The notes below the pieces were generated by a model. That model was not told the DNA's origin. It ran no database searches and saw only the letters and a program-made list of their open reading frames with translations. A stretch of 64,000 bases of DNA from Ferroplasma acidarmanus Fer1 (lineage in GTDB: Archaea > Thermoplasmatota > Thermoplasmata > Thermoplasmatales > Thermoplasmataceae): NCBI RefSeq assembly GCF_000152265.2, contig NC_021592.1, positions 806,001-870,000 of the forward strand, given 5' to 3'. Below are positions 17,811 through 29,467 of the stretch, piece after piece. Each line of letters opens with the position of its first letter. Positions within the stretch are counted from its first letter, which is position 1. The translations under genes were made by a program, and so were the position numbers.

Positions 17811-17975
17811 TTAAATATTGTTCTTCGCATTATTAAGGCAATCAGGGCACACACAATCCGGTGATAGCAATTTAATTGCTTTCAACTGGTTTCCGTTTAA
17901 TTTTGTTCCCTTGCACCAGCATAGCAATCCGCCACAGTGGAATTCAGCAGAACATATGCCGCATTTTTTTATCAC
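17811..17975 (-). CDS. Small cysteine-rich CWC-family protein
   Basis: This 54-residue protein was read directly from the DNA. It contains KKCGICSAEFHCGG, then LLCWCKG and DCVCPDCL, with eight cysteines in the spacing of the cysteine-rich CWC family, probably binding zinc. The only possible start in frame is GTG 17975, since a stop lies nine codons upstream. It shares strand and order with tsr3, which follows 61 bases further on. The family is widespread and its function is unknown. Confidence 0.75.
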   Translation of the reverse strand: MIKKCGICSAEFHCGGLLCWCKGTKLNGNQLKAIKLLSPDCVCPDCLNNAKNNI

Positions 17976-18209
17976 AAGGATATATATACCTGCGTTATTT
18001 TATTTTTACGCCATATTGCATTATCATATTGTTTTATGGCTATTTTCCAGATATAATGTATATCCATATAGTTTTTATGTTTTATACTATACGGTGGACA
18101 ATAAGTTTTGATGCATATATTTAAATATTATAAGATATAAAAAGGTTAAATTTTTAATTTATTAATTCGTCATTAACAAAGTATTAATATAATAGAAAAA
18201 TCAACTCGA

Positions 18210-19571
18210 ATGGTAGAAAACCTCGATAAAGTTAAGGATATTATAGCCAGGACAAACAGGATTCCTGTGTGGTCTTTACCAACGGCTTTCCTTGGAATTA
18301 TAGGATTGGGATATTTTTTTACATTCTATGATATATCTGATATAGGGCTTGCAATGCCTGCAATAGACCAGCAGTTCAACCTGCATGGATCTATAATACT
18401 GTTTATAGCCCTGTCAGTGGGGCTAATAGGTTATGCAATTGGCTCATACCTGATAGGAAGCCTTGCCGATGTATTCGGAAGATATAGATCAATGATTCTA
18501 ACCATGGCGCTCACAGCAATAGGGTCTCTGGGAGATGCATTGTCTTTTAATGTGCCTGAATTAACAATTTTCAGATTTATAACTGGAATAGGATTGGGTG
18601 CTGACCTGAACCTTGTATCCATTTATATCACTGAATTTGCACCTGCTGCAGTAAGGGGTAAAATAACTGTATTGACCTTCCTGATCGGAATATTCGGGCA
18701 GGCTGTGACTCCTTTTATAGGCTATTTCCTGGTACCGGCATTTCCGACAGGATGGCGCTGGCTATTCGGAATAGGGGCAATAATAGCCTTCATTGCAGTA
18801 TTTCTAAGAACAGAGTTGCCAGAATCGCCAAGATGGCTGGCGACAAAGGGGCATAATCTGGAAAAAGCAGAAAAGGTGCTGGAGATGATGGAAGCCACTG
18901 CTAAAAAGAAAATAGGTGAATTGCCAGAGCCACATCCAGAGAATGTTGTTGTGGAAGAGCCAAAATTCCCAACACTATACCTGTTCAAGAAACCTTATAC
19001 AGGCAGAATGGTTTTATTAATAGCAGTATGGTTTCTGTGGTATATCGGAAATTACGCATTCCTGGGAGACGCTGCATCATTGCTTGAGAGCATAGGGTTT
19101 TCAGAGGCTGCCGCCATTCTATACATTGCAATAGGTGCAATAATAGGATATCCTGCAGGTGCATTAATAATGCTTTATACTTCCGATAAATATGAGAGAA
19201 AACATGTTATATTCGCCGCAACAGTTGTATGGTTCCTTGGCATGATATCTATGGCCACCAGAATGACCGACCTTCTGTATTTTGGGTCTTTCCTTGGAGC
19301 AATGGGTCTCGGTATGTACCTTCAGGTAGCTTATACATTTACCGCTGAAAATTACCCCACAAGGGCAAGAAGCTCTGGATTCGGAATAACCGATGGAATA
19401 GGGCATGGAGGGGGAGCTCTTGGAGCCATATTGCTTCCGATACTTGTAGCAACATATTCCTGGGCATTTGGCTTCACCTTCATTGGAATCACAGGGTTAG
19501 TTGCCGGTCTTCTTATATTGATCGGTGGAACAAAGGTTTCAAGGAGGAATCTTGAGGATATTTCAGAATAA
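18210..19571 (+). CDS. MFS transporter, sugar/metabolite porter type
   Basis: This 453-residue protein has about twelve membrane helices. MFS signatures are clear: a loop 2-3 motif (GSLADVFGRYRSM, about residue 85), the helix-4 FITGIGLGADLN stretch, the PESPRWL motif of sugar-porter-like families after helix 6, and a central hydrophilic loop of about 50 residues. It probably moves an organic acid, sugar or phosphate with protons; the substrate is unknown. It is a single gene about 235 bases after the CWC gene on the opposite strand. Confidence 0.88.
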   Translation: MVENLDKVKDIIARTNRIPVWSLPTAFLGIIGLGYFFTFYDISDIGLAMPAIDQQFNLHGSIILFIALSVGLIGYAIGSYLIGSLADVFGRYRSMILTMALTAIGSLGDALSFNVPELTIFRFITGIGLGADLNLVSIYITEFAPAAVRGKITVLTFLIGIFGQAVTPFIGYFLVPAFPTGWRWLFGIGAIIAFIAVFLRTELPESPRWLATKGHNLEKAEKVLEMMEATAKKKIGELPEPHPENVVVEEPKFPTLYLFKKPYTGRMVLLIAVWFLWYIGNYAFLGDAASLLESIGFSEAAAILYIAIGAIIGYPAGALIMLYTSDKYERKHVIFAATVVWFLGMISMATRMTDLLYFGSFLGAMGLGMYLQVAYTFTAENYPTRARSSGFGITDGIGHGGGALGAILLPILVATYSWAFGFTFIGITGLVAGLLILIGGTKVSRRNLEDISE

Positions 19572-19713
19572 GATTTATTTCTGAGTATAATTTTTATATC
19601 ATTATATTTGAAACTAATAATTTTTATGTGTTTTATACGGAAATTATCAATAATATAATGTTAATTTTCAAAATTTAAGAAGTTAATTGAATTATATGAA
19701 TTCCATTCAATGA

Positions 19714-21670
<1,957 letters not shown>

Positions 21671-21671
21671 G

Positions 21672-24600
21672 ATGATAGACCACAACCTTGATAAATATAA
21701 TAAAATACTTGAAAATAAGGTAAGTGAGTGCTATCAAATTGCTGAAGAAGCACGTTCCCTTGGCAAGGATGTTTCAACAGAAGTTGAAATTCCACTTGCA
21801 AATGATATGGCAGAAAGGGTTGAAAAATTAATACAGATTGATGGAATAGCAGATGATATCAGGGAACTTAGCAAGACCATGTCAAGGGAGGAGGTCTCAC
21901 TGGCCATATCCCGGAAGGTTGCAGAAAGATTAAAAGATGATAGAAGGCTGGCACTGGAAAAATCTGTCCGTGTTGGCCTTGCAATACTTACCGAGGGAAT
22001 ACTGGTTGCCCCTCTCGAGGGCATTAAAACTGTAGATATTGTTTCCAATGATGATGGAACTGAATATGTGGATATTGTTTATTCTGGACCAATAAGAAGC
22101 GCCGGTGGCACTGCCCAGGCATTGAGTGTACTCATGGCAGATATTGTGCGCAGGGAGCTGAACATAGGAAGTTTTAAGGCTACTGATGAAGAGATAGAGC
22201 GTTATATTGAAGAAATACAGGCATACAACAGGTCAAAGCACCTGCAGTATCTTCCCACTCCAGAGGAAATACGCCTGGTAATAGGCAATTCACCTGTAAT
22301 GATAGATGGCGAAGGCAGTGAGGAAGAAGAAATATCCGGGCACAGGGATATGAGAAGAATACCAACAAACCGTATACGCGGGGGAATGTGCCTTGTCCTC
22401 TGTGAAGGGCTTATCCAGAAATCCAGGAAAGTGTTGAAATACACAAGCCTTATGAAAATGGAAGAATGGAATATACTTGAGAACATAGGCAAAAACAAAA
22501 AGGAAGAAAAAGGAGACAATTCCCAGAAATATCTCCGTGATATTATTGCAGGCAGGCCTGTTTTTGGATATCCAAACCGGCCCGGCGGGTTCAGGCTCAG
22601 ATATGGAAGGTCAAGGCTTTCAGGGCTTGCTGCTGCTTCAATTAACCCTGTTTCAATGTATATTGTTGACGAATTCATAGCAATTGGTTCGCAGATAAAG
22701 GTGGAGCTCCCTGGCAAAGCTGCAGCCATAACTCCCTGTGATACCATTGACGGGCCTACAGTACTGTTAAAGAGTGGCGAGCACAGAAAAATTAAGACTA
22801 TTGAAGAGGCAATATTAGTAAAGGATGAGGTAGCTGAAATAACCGATCTGGGGGAAATACTGATTGCCTATGGAGATTTTCTGGAAAATAACAAAAACCT
22901 GGTTACATCCCCTTTTACAGTGGAATGGTGGTCATACTACCTTAAAGGCGATTTACAGAAGTACATGGAAAAAAAGCCTGATCAGTTTGAAGCTATTGAA
23001 ATATCGAAAAAATATGGAATACCATTGTACCCTGAATTTGATTATTACTGGCATGACATAACAGAGGATGAATTAAATTCCCTTATATCTGTGCTTGAAA
23101 GGTCAAGGCTGCATGATGGCAATCTCTATATTGACACCGATGCACAGGATATACTTATTAAGCTGGGAATTGAATTTAAACCGATTTCCGGTTCGCTGGA
23201 AATCGCTGAGTACTATCCTCTCCTCGTATGCACCGGATTTTCCATTGAAAATAACATACCGGTTAAAACCGGGTCATACAGTTCACACAACGTTCTTGAA
23301 GCTGTGAACGAGCTATCGGGAATAAACGTAAAAGCCAGGTCGCCTATCCGTGTCGGGGCAAGGCTGGGGAGGCCGGAAAAAGCTGGGGACAGAAAAATGA
23401 AGCCAAAAGTCCATTCATTATTCCCGATCCTCAATTATGGCGACAACAGGCGTTCAATATTGAATGCTGCAAAGAACAAAAGTGAATATTCAATAGAATT
23501 AAATGAAAGGGTATGCAAAAACTGCGGAAATGAAACACCATTGACGGTCTGTGAAAACTGTGGTTCGGTTACGTATAATCAGAAACGTTTAAAGAAAATG
23601 AATATAGATTTGAGCATGGTGCTTGAAAGAGCCGAATCCAGGCTTAACATCAAGCCCGATCAGGTAAAGGATCTGAAAGGGGTCAAGAAATTAATGTCCA
23701 GAAACTGTGCTGTTGAACCTATGGAAAAGGGAATTTTACGATCAATACATGATATAAGCATAAACAAGGATGGAACATGCAGATATGATATGTCCGATAT
23801 TCCAATAACACATTTCAAAAAAAGTGAACTTAACCTTGCGTCTGAACAATTAATAGAACTCGGGTACCCTGACCGGGAGTTAAATGAAATATATCCACAG
23901 GATATTATAATACCGGAAGATTCGGCAAAGTATTTGCTGAATGTTGCAAATTTTGTTGATGACATGCTTGTCAGGTATTACAATTTGCAGCCATATTACT
24001 CATGCCATAGCATAGATGACCTCATAGGCGAACTGGTTATAGGGCTGGCACCACATACGTCTGGCGGCATTGTATCCAGAATAATAGGATTTTCAAAGGT
24101 TAGCGGTTGCTATGCCCATCCATTTTACCATGCCGCAAAGAGAAGGAACTGCGACGGCGATGAAGACAGCATTATGCTCCTGCTTGAAGGGCTACTTGAC
24201 TTTTCAAAGGATTTCCTTCCCTCAACTACGGGCGGATTGATGGATGCGCCACTTGTACTCAGTGCATTCCTGGATCCGGAAGAGGTGGACAAGGAAGCAA
24301 TGAACGTTGATACACTCTGGAAATATCCACTTGAATTTTATGAAGCTACTGAAAAAGGTTTGCCACCTTCAAAGATTGAATCTATAATGCTTACGATGAA
24401 ATCAAAGATTCAAACACAGGGAATATACACAGATTCAGGATTCTCATTTGATACAGCGAACCTTAATGCGGGAGTGCTTATGTCTGCATATAAATCCATA
24501 GATTCAATGCAGGAAAAAATTGAAAAACAGCTGGGATTGGCAACCAAACTAGTATCGGTTGATGAAAATGACGTAGCCGCCAGGGTAATATCATCCCATT

Positions 24601-24914
24601 TCCTGCCAGATATGTTTGGGAACATGAGGAGCTTTTTCACTCAGGAATTCAGGTGCACTAAATGCAACACAAAATTCCGCCGTGTGCCACTTTCCGGGAA
24701 ATGCCTAAAGTGCGGTTCTGACAACATAATACTAACAATCCACCACGGAAGCATTATAAAATACCTGAAAGAGACAGAAAAGGTTATGGATGAGTATAAT
24801 TTGCCCATATACCTCCAGTACCAGATCAGGAGGCTCATAGATTCCATTGACAACACCTTTGATGTTGCTGAACCTGTTAAGGTTGAGGAAACTACACTGG
24901 AATCATTTAAATAA
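21672..24914 (+). CDS. polC: DNA polymerase D (PolII) large subunit DP2
   Basis: DP2 is the catalytic subunit of the euryarchaeal replicative polymerase PolD, working with DP1. At 1080 residues it is on the short side of the family. Recognisable parts are the conserved GTEYVDIVYSGPIRSAGGT-type region near residue 130, a zinc finger CKNCGNETPLTVCENCG (about residue 617), the QGIYTDSGFSFD region, and a C-terminal zinc motif CTKCNTKF with CLKCGSDN (about 995-1018). There is no intein insertion. It lies one base after the SCP2 gene and 19 bases before the GPN GTPase gene. The small subunit DP1 is not in the window. Confidence 0.95.
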   Translation: MIDHNLDKYNKILENKVSECYQIAEEARSLGKDVSTEVEIPLANDMAERVEKLIQIDGIADDIRELSKTMSREEVSLAISRKVAERLKDDRRLALEKSVRVGLAILTEGILVAPLEGIKTVDIVSNDDGTEYVDIVYSGPIRSAGGTAQALSVLMADIVRRELNIGSFKATDEEIERYIEEIQAYNRSKHLQYLPTPEEIRLVIGNSPVMIDGEGSEEEEISGHRDMRRIPTNRIRGGMCLVLCEGLIQKSRKVLKYTSLMKMEEWNILENIGKNKKEEKGDNSQKYLRDIIAGRPVFGYPNRPGGFRLRYGRSRLSGLAAASINPVSMYIVDEFIAIGSQIKVELPGKAAAITPCDTIDGPTVLLKSGEHRKIKTIEEAILVKDEVAEITDLGEILIAYGDFLENNKNLVTSPFTVEWWSYYLKGDLQKYMEKKPDQFEAIEISKKYGIPLYPEFDYYWHDITEDELNSLISVLERSRLHDGNLYIDTDAQDILIKLGIEFKPISGSLEIAEYYPLLVCTGFSIENNIPVKTGSYSSHNVLEAVNELSGINVKARSPIRVGARLGRPEKAGDRKMKPKVHSLFPILNYGDNRRSILNAAKNKSEYSIELNERVCKNCGNETPLTVCENCGSVTYNQKRLKKMNIDLSMVLERAESRLNIKPDQVKDLKGVKKLMSRNCAVEPMEKGILRSIHDISINKDGTCRYDMSDIPITHFKKSELNLASEQLIELGYPDRELNEIYPQDIIIPEDSAKYLLNVANFVDDMLVRYYNLQPYYSCHSIDDLIGELVIGLAPHTSGGIVSRIIGFSKVSGCYAHPFYHAAKRRNCDGDEDSIMLLLEGLLDFSKDFLPSTTGGLMDAPLVLSAFLDPEEVDKEAMNVDTLWKYPLEFYEATEKGLPPSKIESIMLTMKSKIQTQGIYTDSGFSFDTANLNAGVLMSAYKSIDSMQEKIEKQLGLATKLVSVDENDVAARVISSHFLPDMFGNMRSFFTQEFRCTKCNTKFRRVPLSGKCLKCGSDNIILTIHHGSIIKYLKETEKVMDEYNLPIYLQYQIRRLIDSIDNTFDVAEPVKVEETTLESFK

Positions 24915-24933
24915 ATACAAGCAATAGAGAGCT

Positions 24934-25713
24934 ATGATAGGGTCATTATTTGTTACAGGCCCGGCTGGGACTGGAAAATCAACATTCTGCGGGGCGTATA
25001 AGGATTGGCTGGTGCAGAATGACTACGATGCCATAATAGTTAATCTTGATCCGGGTGCAGAATATTTGCCATATGAGCCGGATATAGACATCAGAGGATT
25101 TATATCGCTAAATGAGGTTATGTCTGCATATTCACTGGGGCCAAATGGAGCACAGGTGGTTGCTGCTGACCTTTTGCTGGACAATGTAGATAAGATAAAG
25201 TCAAAATTAGAGTTATATGACGATTACTATGTTATTTTTGACACGCCCGGGCAGATAGAGCTTTTCACATTCAGGCCGGGAAGCCCGCTGCTGGTAAAAT
25301 CACTTGCAGGCGAGAAAGCCATGATAGCCTTCATAGCGGATTCTATGGTTTCACAGACACCTTCTGGATTCATATCTGAAAAGATGCTTTTCGGTTCTGT
25401 GTATTCACGGTTTTTTGTCCCCATGATGTTTGTGCTTAACAAAATAGACTTAATAGGCGAAGACAAGGTAAAGGAAATAACTGGCTGGGAAGAAAACCCT
25501 GATCTATTATATGACAGTTTCAGGGATGAAAATACTGACAGTGTAAAGGATTATTTTTTGAACGTCATAACCGCCCTGAAAGATTCAGATATAATAAACA
25601 AAATTATTCCTGTGTCCTCAAAGGATTCATTCGGTTTTGAGGATATTTATACAGGCATGTCTGATTTCTTCCAGGGAGGGGAGGATACAGACACAATGTA
25701 CAAAGACGATTAA
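24934..25713 (+). CDS. GPN-loop GTPase
   Basis: This 259-residue GTPase belongs to the GPN family, whose eukaryotic members help assemble and import RNA polymerase. The P-loop GPAGTGKST is at residues 8-16, the defining GPN tripeptide is in LGPNGAQVV (about 69-77), the Walker B/G3 motif is DTPGQIELF, and the G4 motif is NKIDL. Archaeal homologues exist as dimers with unknown partners. It is joined to polC by a 19-base gap, and the UbiA gene follows 38 bases later. Confidence 0.93.
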   Translation: MIGSLFVTGPAGTGKSTFCGAYKDWLVQNDYDAIIVNLDPGAEYLPYEPDIDIRGFISLNEVMSAYSLGPNGAQVVAADLLLDNVDKIKSKLELYDDYYVIFDTPGQIELFTFRPGSPLLVKSLAGEKAMIAFIADSMVSQTPSGFISEKMLFGSVYSRFFVPMMFVLNKIDLIGEDKVKEITGWEENPDLLYDSFRDENTDSVKDYFLNVITALKDSDIINKIIPVSSKDSFGFEDIYTGMSDFFQGGEDTDTMYKDD

Positions 25714-25751
25714 AAGTATTATTAATAAACCTTTTTTGTATGTGGTGATAA

Positions 25752-26597
25752 ATGAAGTTCAGGGATATAGCTGAGTTTATAAAACTGGAACATACGCTTT
25801 TCGATCTGCCATTTATTTATGCAGGCGCTATAATAGCTTCTGGAGGCAGCTATGACTTTGTTAAATATATAATAATATTTATCACCGCAACAAGTGCAAG
25901 GGGTGCCGGCATGTCCATTAACAGGATAATGGGCCTGAAATATGATAAAACTAACCCAAGAAAGAAAAACTGGGCACTAGTAACAGGCAAAATGAAAAAA
26001 ATTGATGCATATGCGTTGACATTGCTGTTAATAGCAATATTCGAGGTTTCAACATACTTTTTGAACCGGGTTGTCCTTGCACTTTCACCTGTTGTAATAC
26101 TATTCTTTATTGCAGACCCTCTTATGAAGAGGGTAACATCATGGCGCCATCTATTCATGGGCTTAACTATTGGCCTGGGCGTCCTGGGAGGTTTCCTCGC
26201 AATAACACCGGTTGCACCGCCATTAATAATATACCTTGTTGTCCTTATCTCAACGTTCTGGATTGCTGGATTTGATATAATATATACAATTCCCGATATA
26301 GATTATGACAGAGCAAATAACCTGAAAACCCTGAATGTCAAATATGGCTTGAAGAATGGCATGATAATATCATCACTTTTCCACATATTTACAATAGCCC
26401 TTTTTATTTTCATAGCATTCATAGTGAAGAATATTTACTATGATATTTTGCTGGTGCCTATTGTAGCATTGATAATATACCAGCATATAGTTGTAAATCC
26501 ATCCAATTTAAAAACAATAAAGGTATCGTTCTTCAACGCAAATTCATTTATTGGAATTATATTCCTTGCCGGAATGATAATTTCATTTTATAGATAA
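25752..26597 (+). CDS. UbiA-family prenyltransferase (MqnP-like)
   Basis: This 281-residue membrane protein has about eight helices. The first aspartate-rich motif reads NRIMGLKYDKTNPRKK and the second DIIYTIPDIDYDRANNL, the two Mg-diphosphate sites of UbiA enzymes. The motifs look more like 4-hydroxybenzoate/naphthoate prenyltransferases than the archaeal lipid enzyme DGGGP synthase. In a futalosine organism the likely acceptor is 1,4-dihydroxy-6-naphthoate, giving demethylmenaquinone precursors. A second UbiA gene is at 31919-32815, and which acts in quinone synthesis is not settled. Confidence 0.82.
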   Translation: MKFRDIAEFIKLEHTLFDLPFIYAGAIIASGGSYDFVKYIIIFITATSARGAGMSINRIMGLKYDKTNPRKKNWALVTGKMKKIDAYALTLLLIAIFEVSTYFLNRVVLALSPVVILFFIADPLMKRVTSWRHLFMGLTIGLGVLGGFLAITPVAPPLIIYLVVLISTFWIAGFDIIYTIPDIDYDRANNLKTLNVKYGLKNGMIISSLFHIFTIALFIFIAFIVKNIYYDILLVPIVALIIYQHIVVNPSNLKTIKVSFFNANSFIGIIFLAGMIISFYR

Positions 26598-26599
26598 AT

Positions 26600-28573
26600 T
26601 TAGAGTACTATTCTCACATCTACGGCAAATGCGCCCTTTTCGTTGACAATAAGCGGGTTTATGTCCATTTCCTTTATATCAAGATCGATAAGCATGTTGG
26701 ATAGTTTCGATATGGCCCTCACGGTGCTATTTATATCATAATCCCTGTTTCTTGATGTTAGCATGCCCAGTACTTTGCTGTCTTTCATCATCTGGTACGC
26801 TTCATCCTCCGATACAGGGCAAATTCCATAGCTAAGGCTTTTTATTACCTCCATATAGATTCCACCTATTCCAACCACTATTGCGGGCCCGAATACAGGG
26901 TCTTTTATTCCACCAACGAATATTTCAGCGCCGGATATCTGTGCCTGCATGATTGTCCTTGGATAATTCAATTCGGTAAATGAACTTTCAACTGTATCCT
27001 TTTCAACGTTCATTATAACCCCTTTTACATCTGTTTTATGTACAGGCGTATCAGGCGATATTTTCATAACAAGTGGGTATCCAACAGCTGTTGATTTTTC
27101 CACAGCTTCCTTTGCATTTTCTGCAATTGCATATGCAGGAGTCCGTATTCCATATATTTCCATTAGCTGCATTGCTTCGAAATCCTTTATGTAATTTTTT
27201 CCCTTTACAAGTTCCCTTGCCTGGTTAATGGGCTCAGCTGTGCGGATTTTTTTTACCGGATTTGGGCGTTCAACCATATACTTGATAGATCTCACCGCAT
27301 CCTCAGGGAAGATGAAAGCCGGTATGGAAACAGAGTCCAGCAGTTTAGATGCTGCATTCTGGTCAAGCCCCATTGTTACCCCTATCACACCCTTTCCACG
27401 ATAATTTACTATTGATTTTGCAACATCTGAACAGGAAACCATTGGAAGTGACTGGACTATAACTATTTTTGTGCAGTCAAGGTCTTTTATTATTCCCATT
27501 GCTTTATTGTACCTGTCATAGTTGGCATCACCTGATAAATCTATAGGATTCCTCGGTGTGCTCTGTTCCGGCATTACACTGAGCAAATCATGTTTTACCC
27601 TTTCAGGCAATTCTATTTCATTAAGCCCTTCCTTATCTATGGCATCTGTTGTCAATACGCCGTGCCCTCCAGAATTTGTAATAATAAGTATATCACTGGA
27701 AACAGGTTCTGATGACAGTACAATTTTCGCCAGGTTAAGCATATCTTCTATATTATCCACAAATATTCCGCCTACTGTCCTTACAGCTGCGCGGAATATA
27801 TCCATTGACCCGGCAACGCTTCCTGTGTGTGTCTTTACCGCAGCTGCACCGGTTTTGCCCATTCCGCCCTTCAGGAATATTATGGGTTTGCGCTTTATGA
27901 CATCTGGCAAAGTTGATAGGAACTTCTGGCCGGAAGAAACACCTTCCACATATGAGAAAATTGCCCTTGTTTCCACATCGGTTGATAAGAATTGAAAAGC
28001 ATCTGTTTCATCCACGTCGGCCTGATTTCCAAGGCTGATGAAATAACTTATGCCAACATTGGATTCCTGTGCCCAGTTTAACATATAAACACCGAGGCCA
28101 CCGCTCTGTGCAACCAGTGCAGCTTTTCCCCTTTTCACATCGGCAAATGCAAATGTTGCATTGACATCCGGCGTTATAAGCCCTATTGTATTCGGGCCAA
28201 GAACCCTTATTCCACTCTCCTTTGCAATTGCCATTATCTGGTCTTCAAGTTCTGCTCCATGCTGGTCAGTTTCCTTAAATCCGGAGGTTATAATTACTGC
28301 TGCCCCTGCCTTTATTGTAGCCGCATCTTTCATTACGCCGGGTACGGCATCCCTTGGCACCACTATAACTACCAGGTCAACACTTTCCTTTATATCTATA
28401 AGGCTTTTATATGCCGTCAATCCATCAATGCTGGCAGTTTTATTGTTCACCGGATAAACCTTTCCCGAAAATGATGATGTTATATTCCTTAATATGATAT
28501 TTCCAACCTTAAGGCTGTCAGATGAAGCACCGACAACAGCTATACTTTTTGGTTTAAATAATTGTTCAAGCAT
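26600..28573 (-). CDS. Acyl-CoA synthetase (ADP-forming), fused alpha-beta
   Basis: ADP-forming acetyl- or acyl-CoA synthetases convert acyl-CoA, ADP and Pi to the acid, CoA and ATP, a main energy step in archaea. This 657-residue single chain has the CoA-binding Rossmann domain (from residue 10, GASSDSLKVGN), the CoA-ligase domains with the likely phospho-acceptor His249 in KTHTGSVAGS, and a C-terminal ATP-grasp domain (about 440-657) with PLVMKISPDTPVHKTDV. It is a fused form. The substrate may be acetyl-CoA or branched acyl-CoA made by the 2-oxoacid dehydrogenase. Confidence 0.9.
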   Translation of the reverse strand: MLEQLFKPKSIAVVGASSDSLKVGNIILRNITSSFSGKVYPVNNKTASIDGLTAYKSLIDIKESVDLVVIVVPRDAVPGVMKDAATIKAGAAVIITSGFKETDQHGAELEDQIMAIAKESGIRVLGPNTIGLITPDVNATFAFADVKRGKAALVAQSGGLGVYMLNWAQESNVGISYFISLGNQADVDETDAFQFLSTDVETRAIFSYVEGVSSGQKFLSTLPDVIKRKPIIFLKGGMGKTGAAAVKTHTGSVAGSMDIFRAAVRTVGGIFVDNIEDMLNLAKIVLSSEPVSSDILIITNSGGHGVLTTDAIDKEGLNEIELPERVKHDLLSVMPEQSTPRNPIDLSGDANYDRYNKAMGIIKDLDCTKIVIVQSLPMVSCSDVAKSIVNYRGKGVIGVTMGLDQNAASKLLDSVSIPAFIFPEDAVRSIKYMVERPNPVKKIRTAEPINQARELVKGKNYIKDFEAMQLMEIYGIRTPAYAIAENAKEAVEKSTAVGYPLVMKISPDTPVHKTDVKGVIMNVEKDTVESSFTELNYPRTIMQAQISGAEIFVGGIKDPVFGPAIVVGIGGIYMEVIKSLSYGICPVSEDEAYQMMKDSKVLGMLTSRNRDYDINSTVRAISKLSNMLIDLDIKEMDINPLIVNEKGAFAVDVRIVL

Positions 28574-28624
28574 AAACTATCATATCTAATATACTTAAAA
28601 CAGTTTCTAATTGCCTGTATATAA

Positions 28625-29200
28625 TCATACCGGATAATACTGTTCCAGGTCCCTTGTGTCAGTGACATCCACGAACTGGCTTATCATTTCCAGGCTCTGG
28701 AAGTACAGCCTTTCAGAATATGTGGATGTAATATCAGATACAACTATGGTATTGAATTCCCTGATATTTGCGTTCGCTGAACTTATAAATATATCTGTAT
28801 CTGTGAAGAATCCCCCGAGAAAGATGGACCTGCGCCCGGTTTTGCTTATCTCTTCTTCCAGGCTACTCCGGTAGAATATATCTTCCTTCCATGTTTTTAC
28901 TGTATTATTTACCTTTATTTTTTTATTAAATTCCTCGATAAAACCTTTATCGTAATCCGATGAGGGAGCCATATTTTTCATCCTGTTTTCCTCCTTGCGG
29001 TTCCGGAGTTTAAGAAGTTCTGGATTTTCCACAGAGTAATTCAATTCCCTTTCTGTAAATATAACCGGAATTTTATATTTATCGATGAAATTGTTAATGT
29101 AATCCATGCCCATTAAAAACTCCATCTTGCTGAAGCAATTCCGGAAAAATTCTGTATTGTAGTTGACAAGTACTATAACGGAATCATCTGGTTTAATCAT
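28625..29200 (-). CDS. Isochorismatase-fold protein, active site altered
   Basis: This 191-residue protein has the isochorismatase/nicotinamidase fold: a hydrophobic first strand, then KIPVIFTERELNY, and the late GGFFTDTDIFISSANANI strand-helix. In active members the first strand ends in Asp and the late motif carries the nucleophilic Cys (pattern TD-x-C). Here those positions read VLVNYNTEF (Asn) and TDTDIF (Asp). The middle Lys may remain in VKTWKEDIFYR. It may therefore not be a cysteine hydrolase but a binding or regulatory protein. It is a single gene beside tRNA-Leu. Confidence 0.65.
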   Translation of the reverse strand: MIKPDDSVIVLVNYNTEFFRNCFSKMEFLMGMDYINNFIDKYKIPVIFTERELNYSVENPELLKLRNRKEENRMKNMAPSSDYDKGFIEEFNKKIKVNNTVKTWKEDIFYRSSLEEEISKTGRRSIFLGGFFTDTDIFISSANANIREFNTIVVSDITSTYSERLYFQSLEMISQFVDVTDTRDLEQYYPV

Positions 29201-29275
29201 AAGGTTCAGTATAAATGATGCATATTAGTATTTTGTTTTAAAAAGTTATATATAAAATTCCATAATACAGTTTAC

Positions 29276-29359
29276 GCGGAGATTGCCGAGCTAGGAAAAG
29301 GCGATGGATTTAGGGTCCATTTCCGTAGGGATTCGTGGGTTCAAATCCCACTCTCCGCA
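29276..29359 (+). tRNA. tRNA-Leu (anticodon TAG)
   Basis: The acceptor stem pairs GCGGAGA (29276-29282) with TCTCCGC (29352-29358), with discriminator A at 29359. The anticodon stem ATGGA/TCCAT closes the seven-base loop TTTAGGG, so the anticodon is TAG, reading CUA leucine codons. A long variable arm follows, as in class II tRNAs, and the T arm is GTGGG-TTCAAAT-CCCAC. The length is 84 bases with no intron and no encoded CCA. Confidence 0.93.
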
Positions 29360-29467
29360 TTATTGTTTTATTTCCATGCTGTTACTTAAAAATCCATGCA
29401 GGTTTTAACCGGCTCTTCAGGAAAAGCCCTATCAGACACCTTAAATAGTTATTGGATATAATTATTC

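Noticed and set aside
17818-18124. Plus-strand frames of about 80-97 residues in this gap
   Set aside because: The opposite strand carries a clear CWC-family cysteine pattern, so these frames are shadows.
21672-24914. Possible intein or split in the DNA polymerase D large subunit
   Set aside because: The 1080-residue frame is continuous, with both zinc motifs and no homing endonuclease insert.
27522-27995. A 157-residue frame antisense to the acyl-CoA synthetase
   Set aside because: Shadow of a certain gene with a strong CoA-ligase signature.
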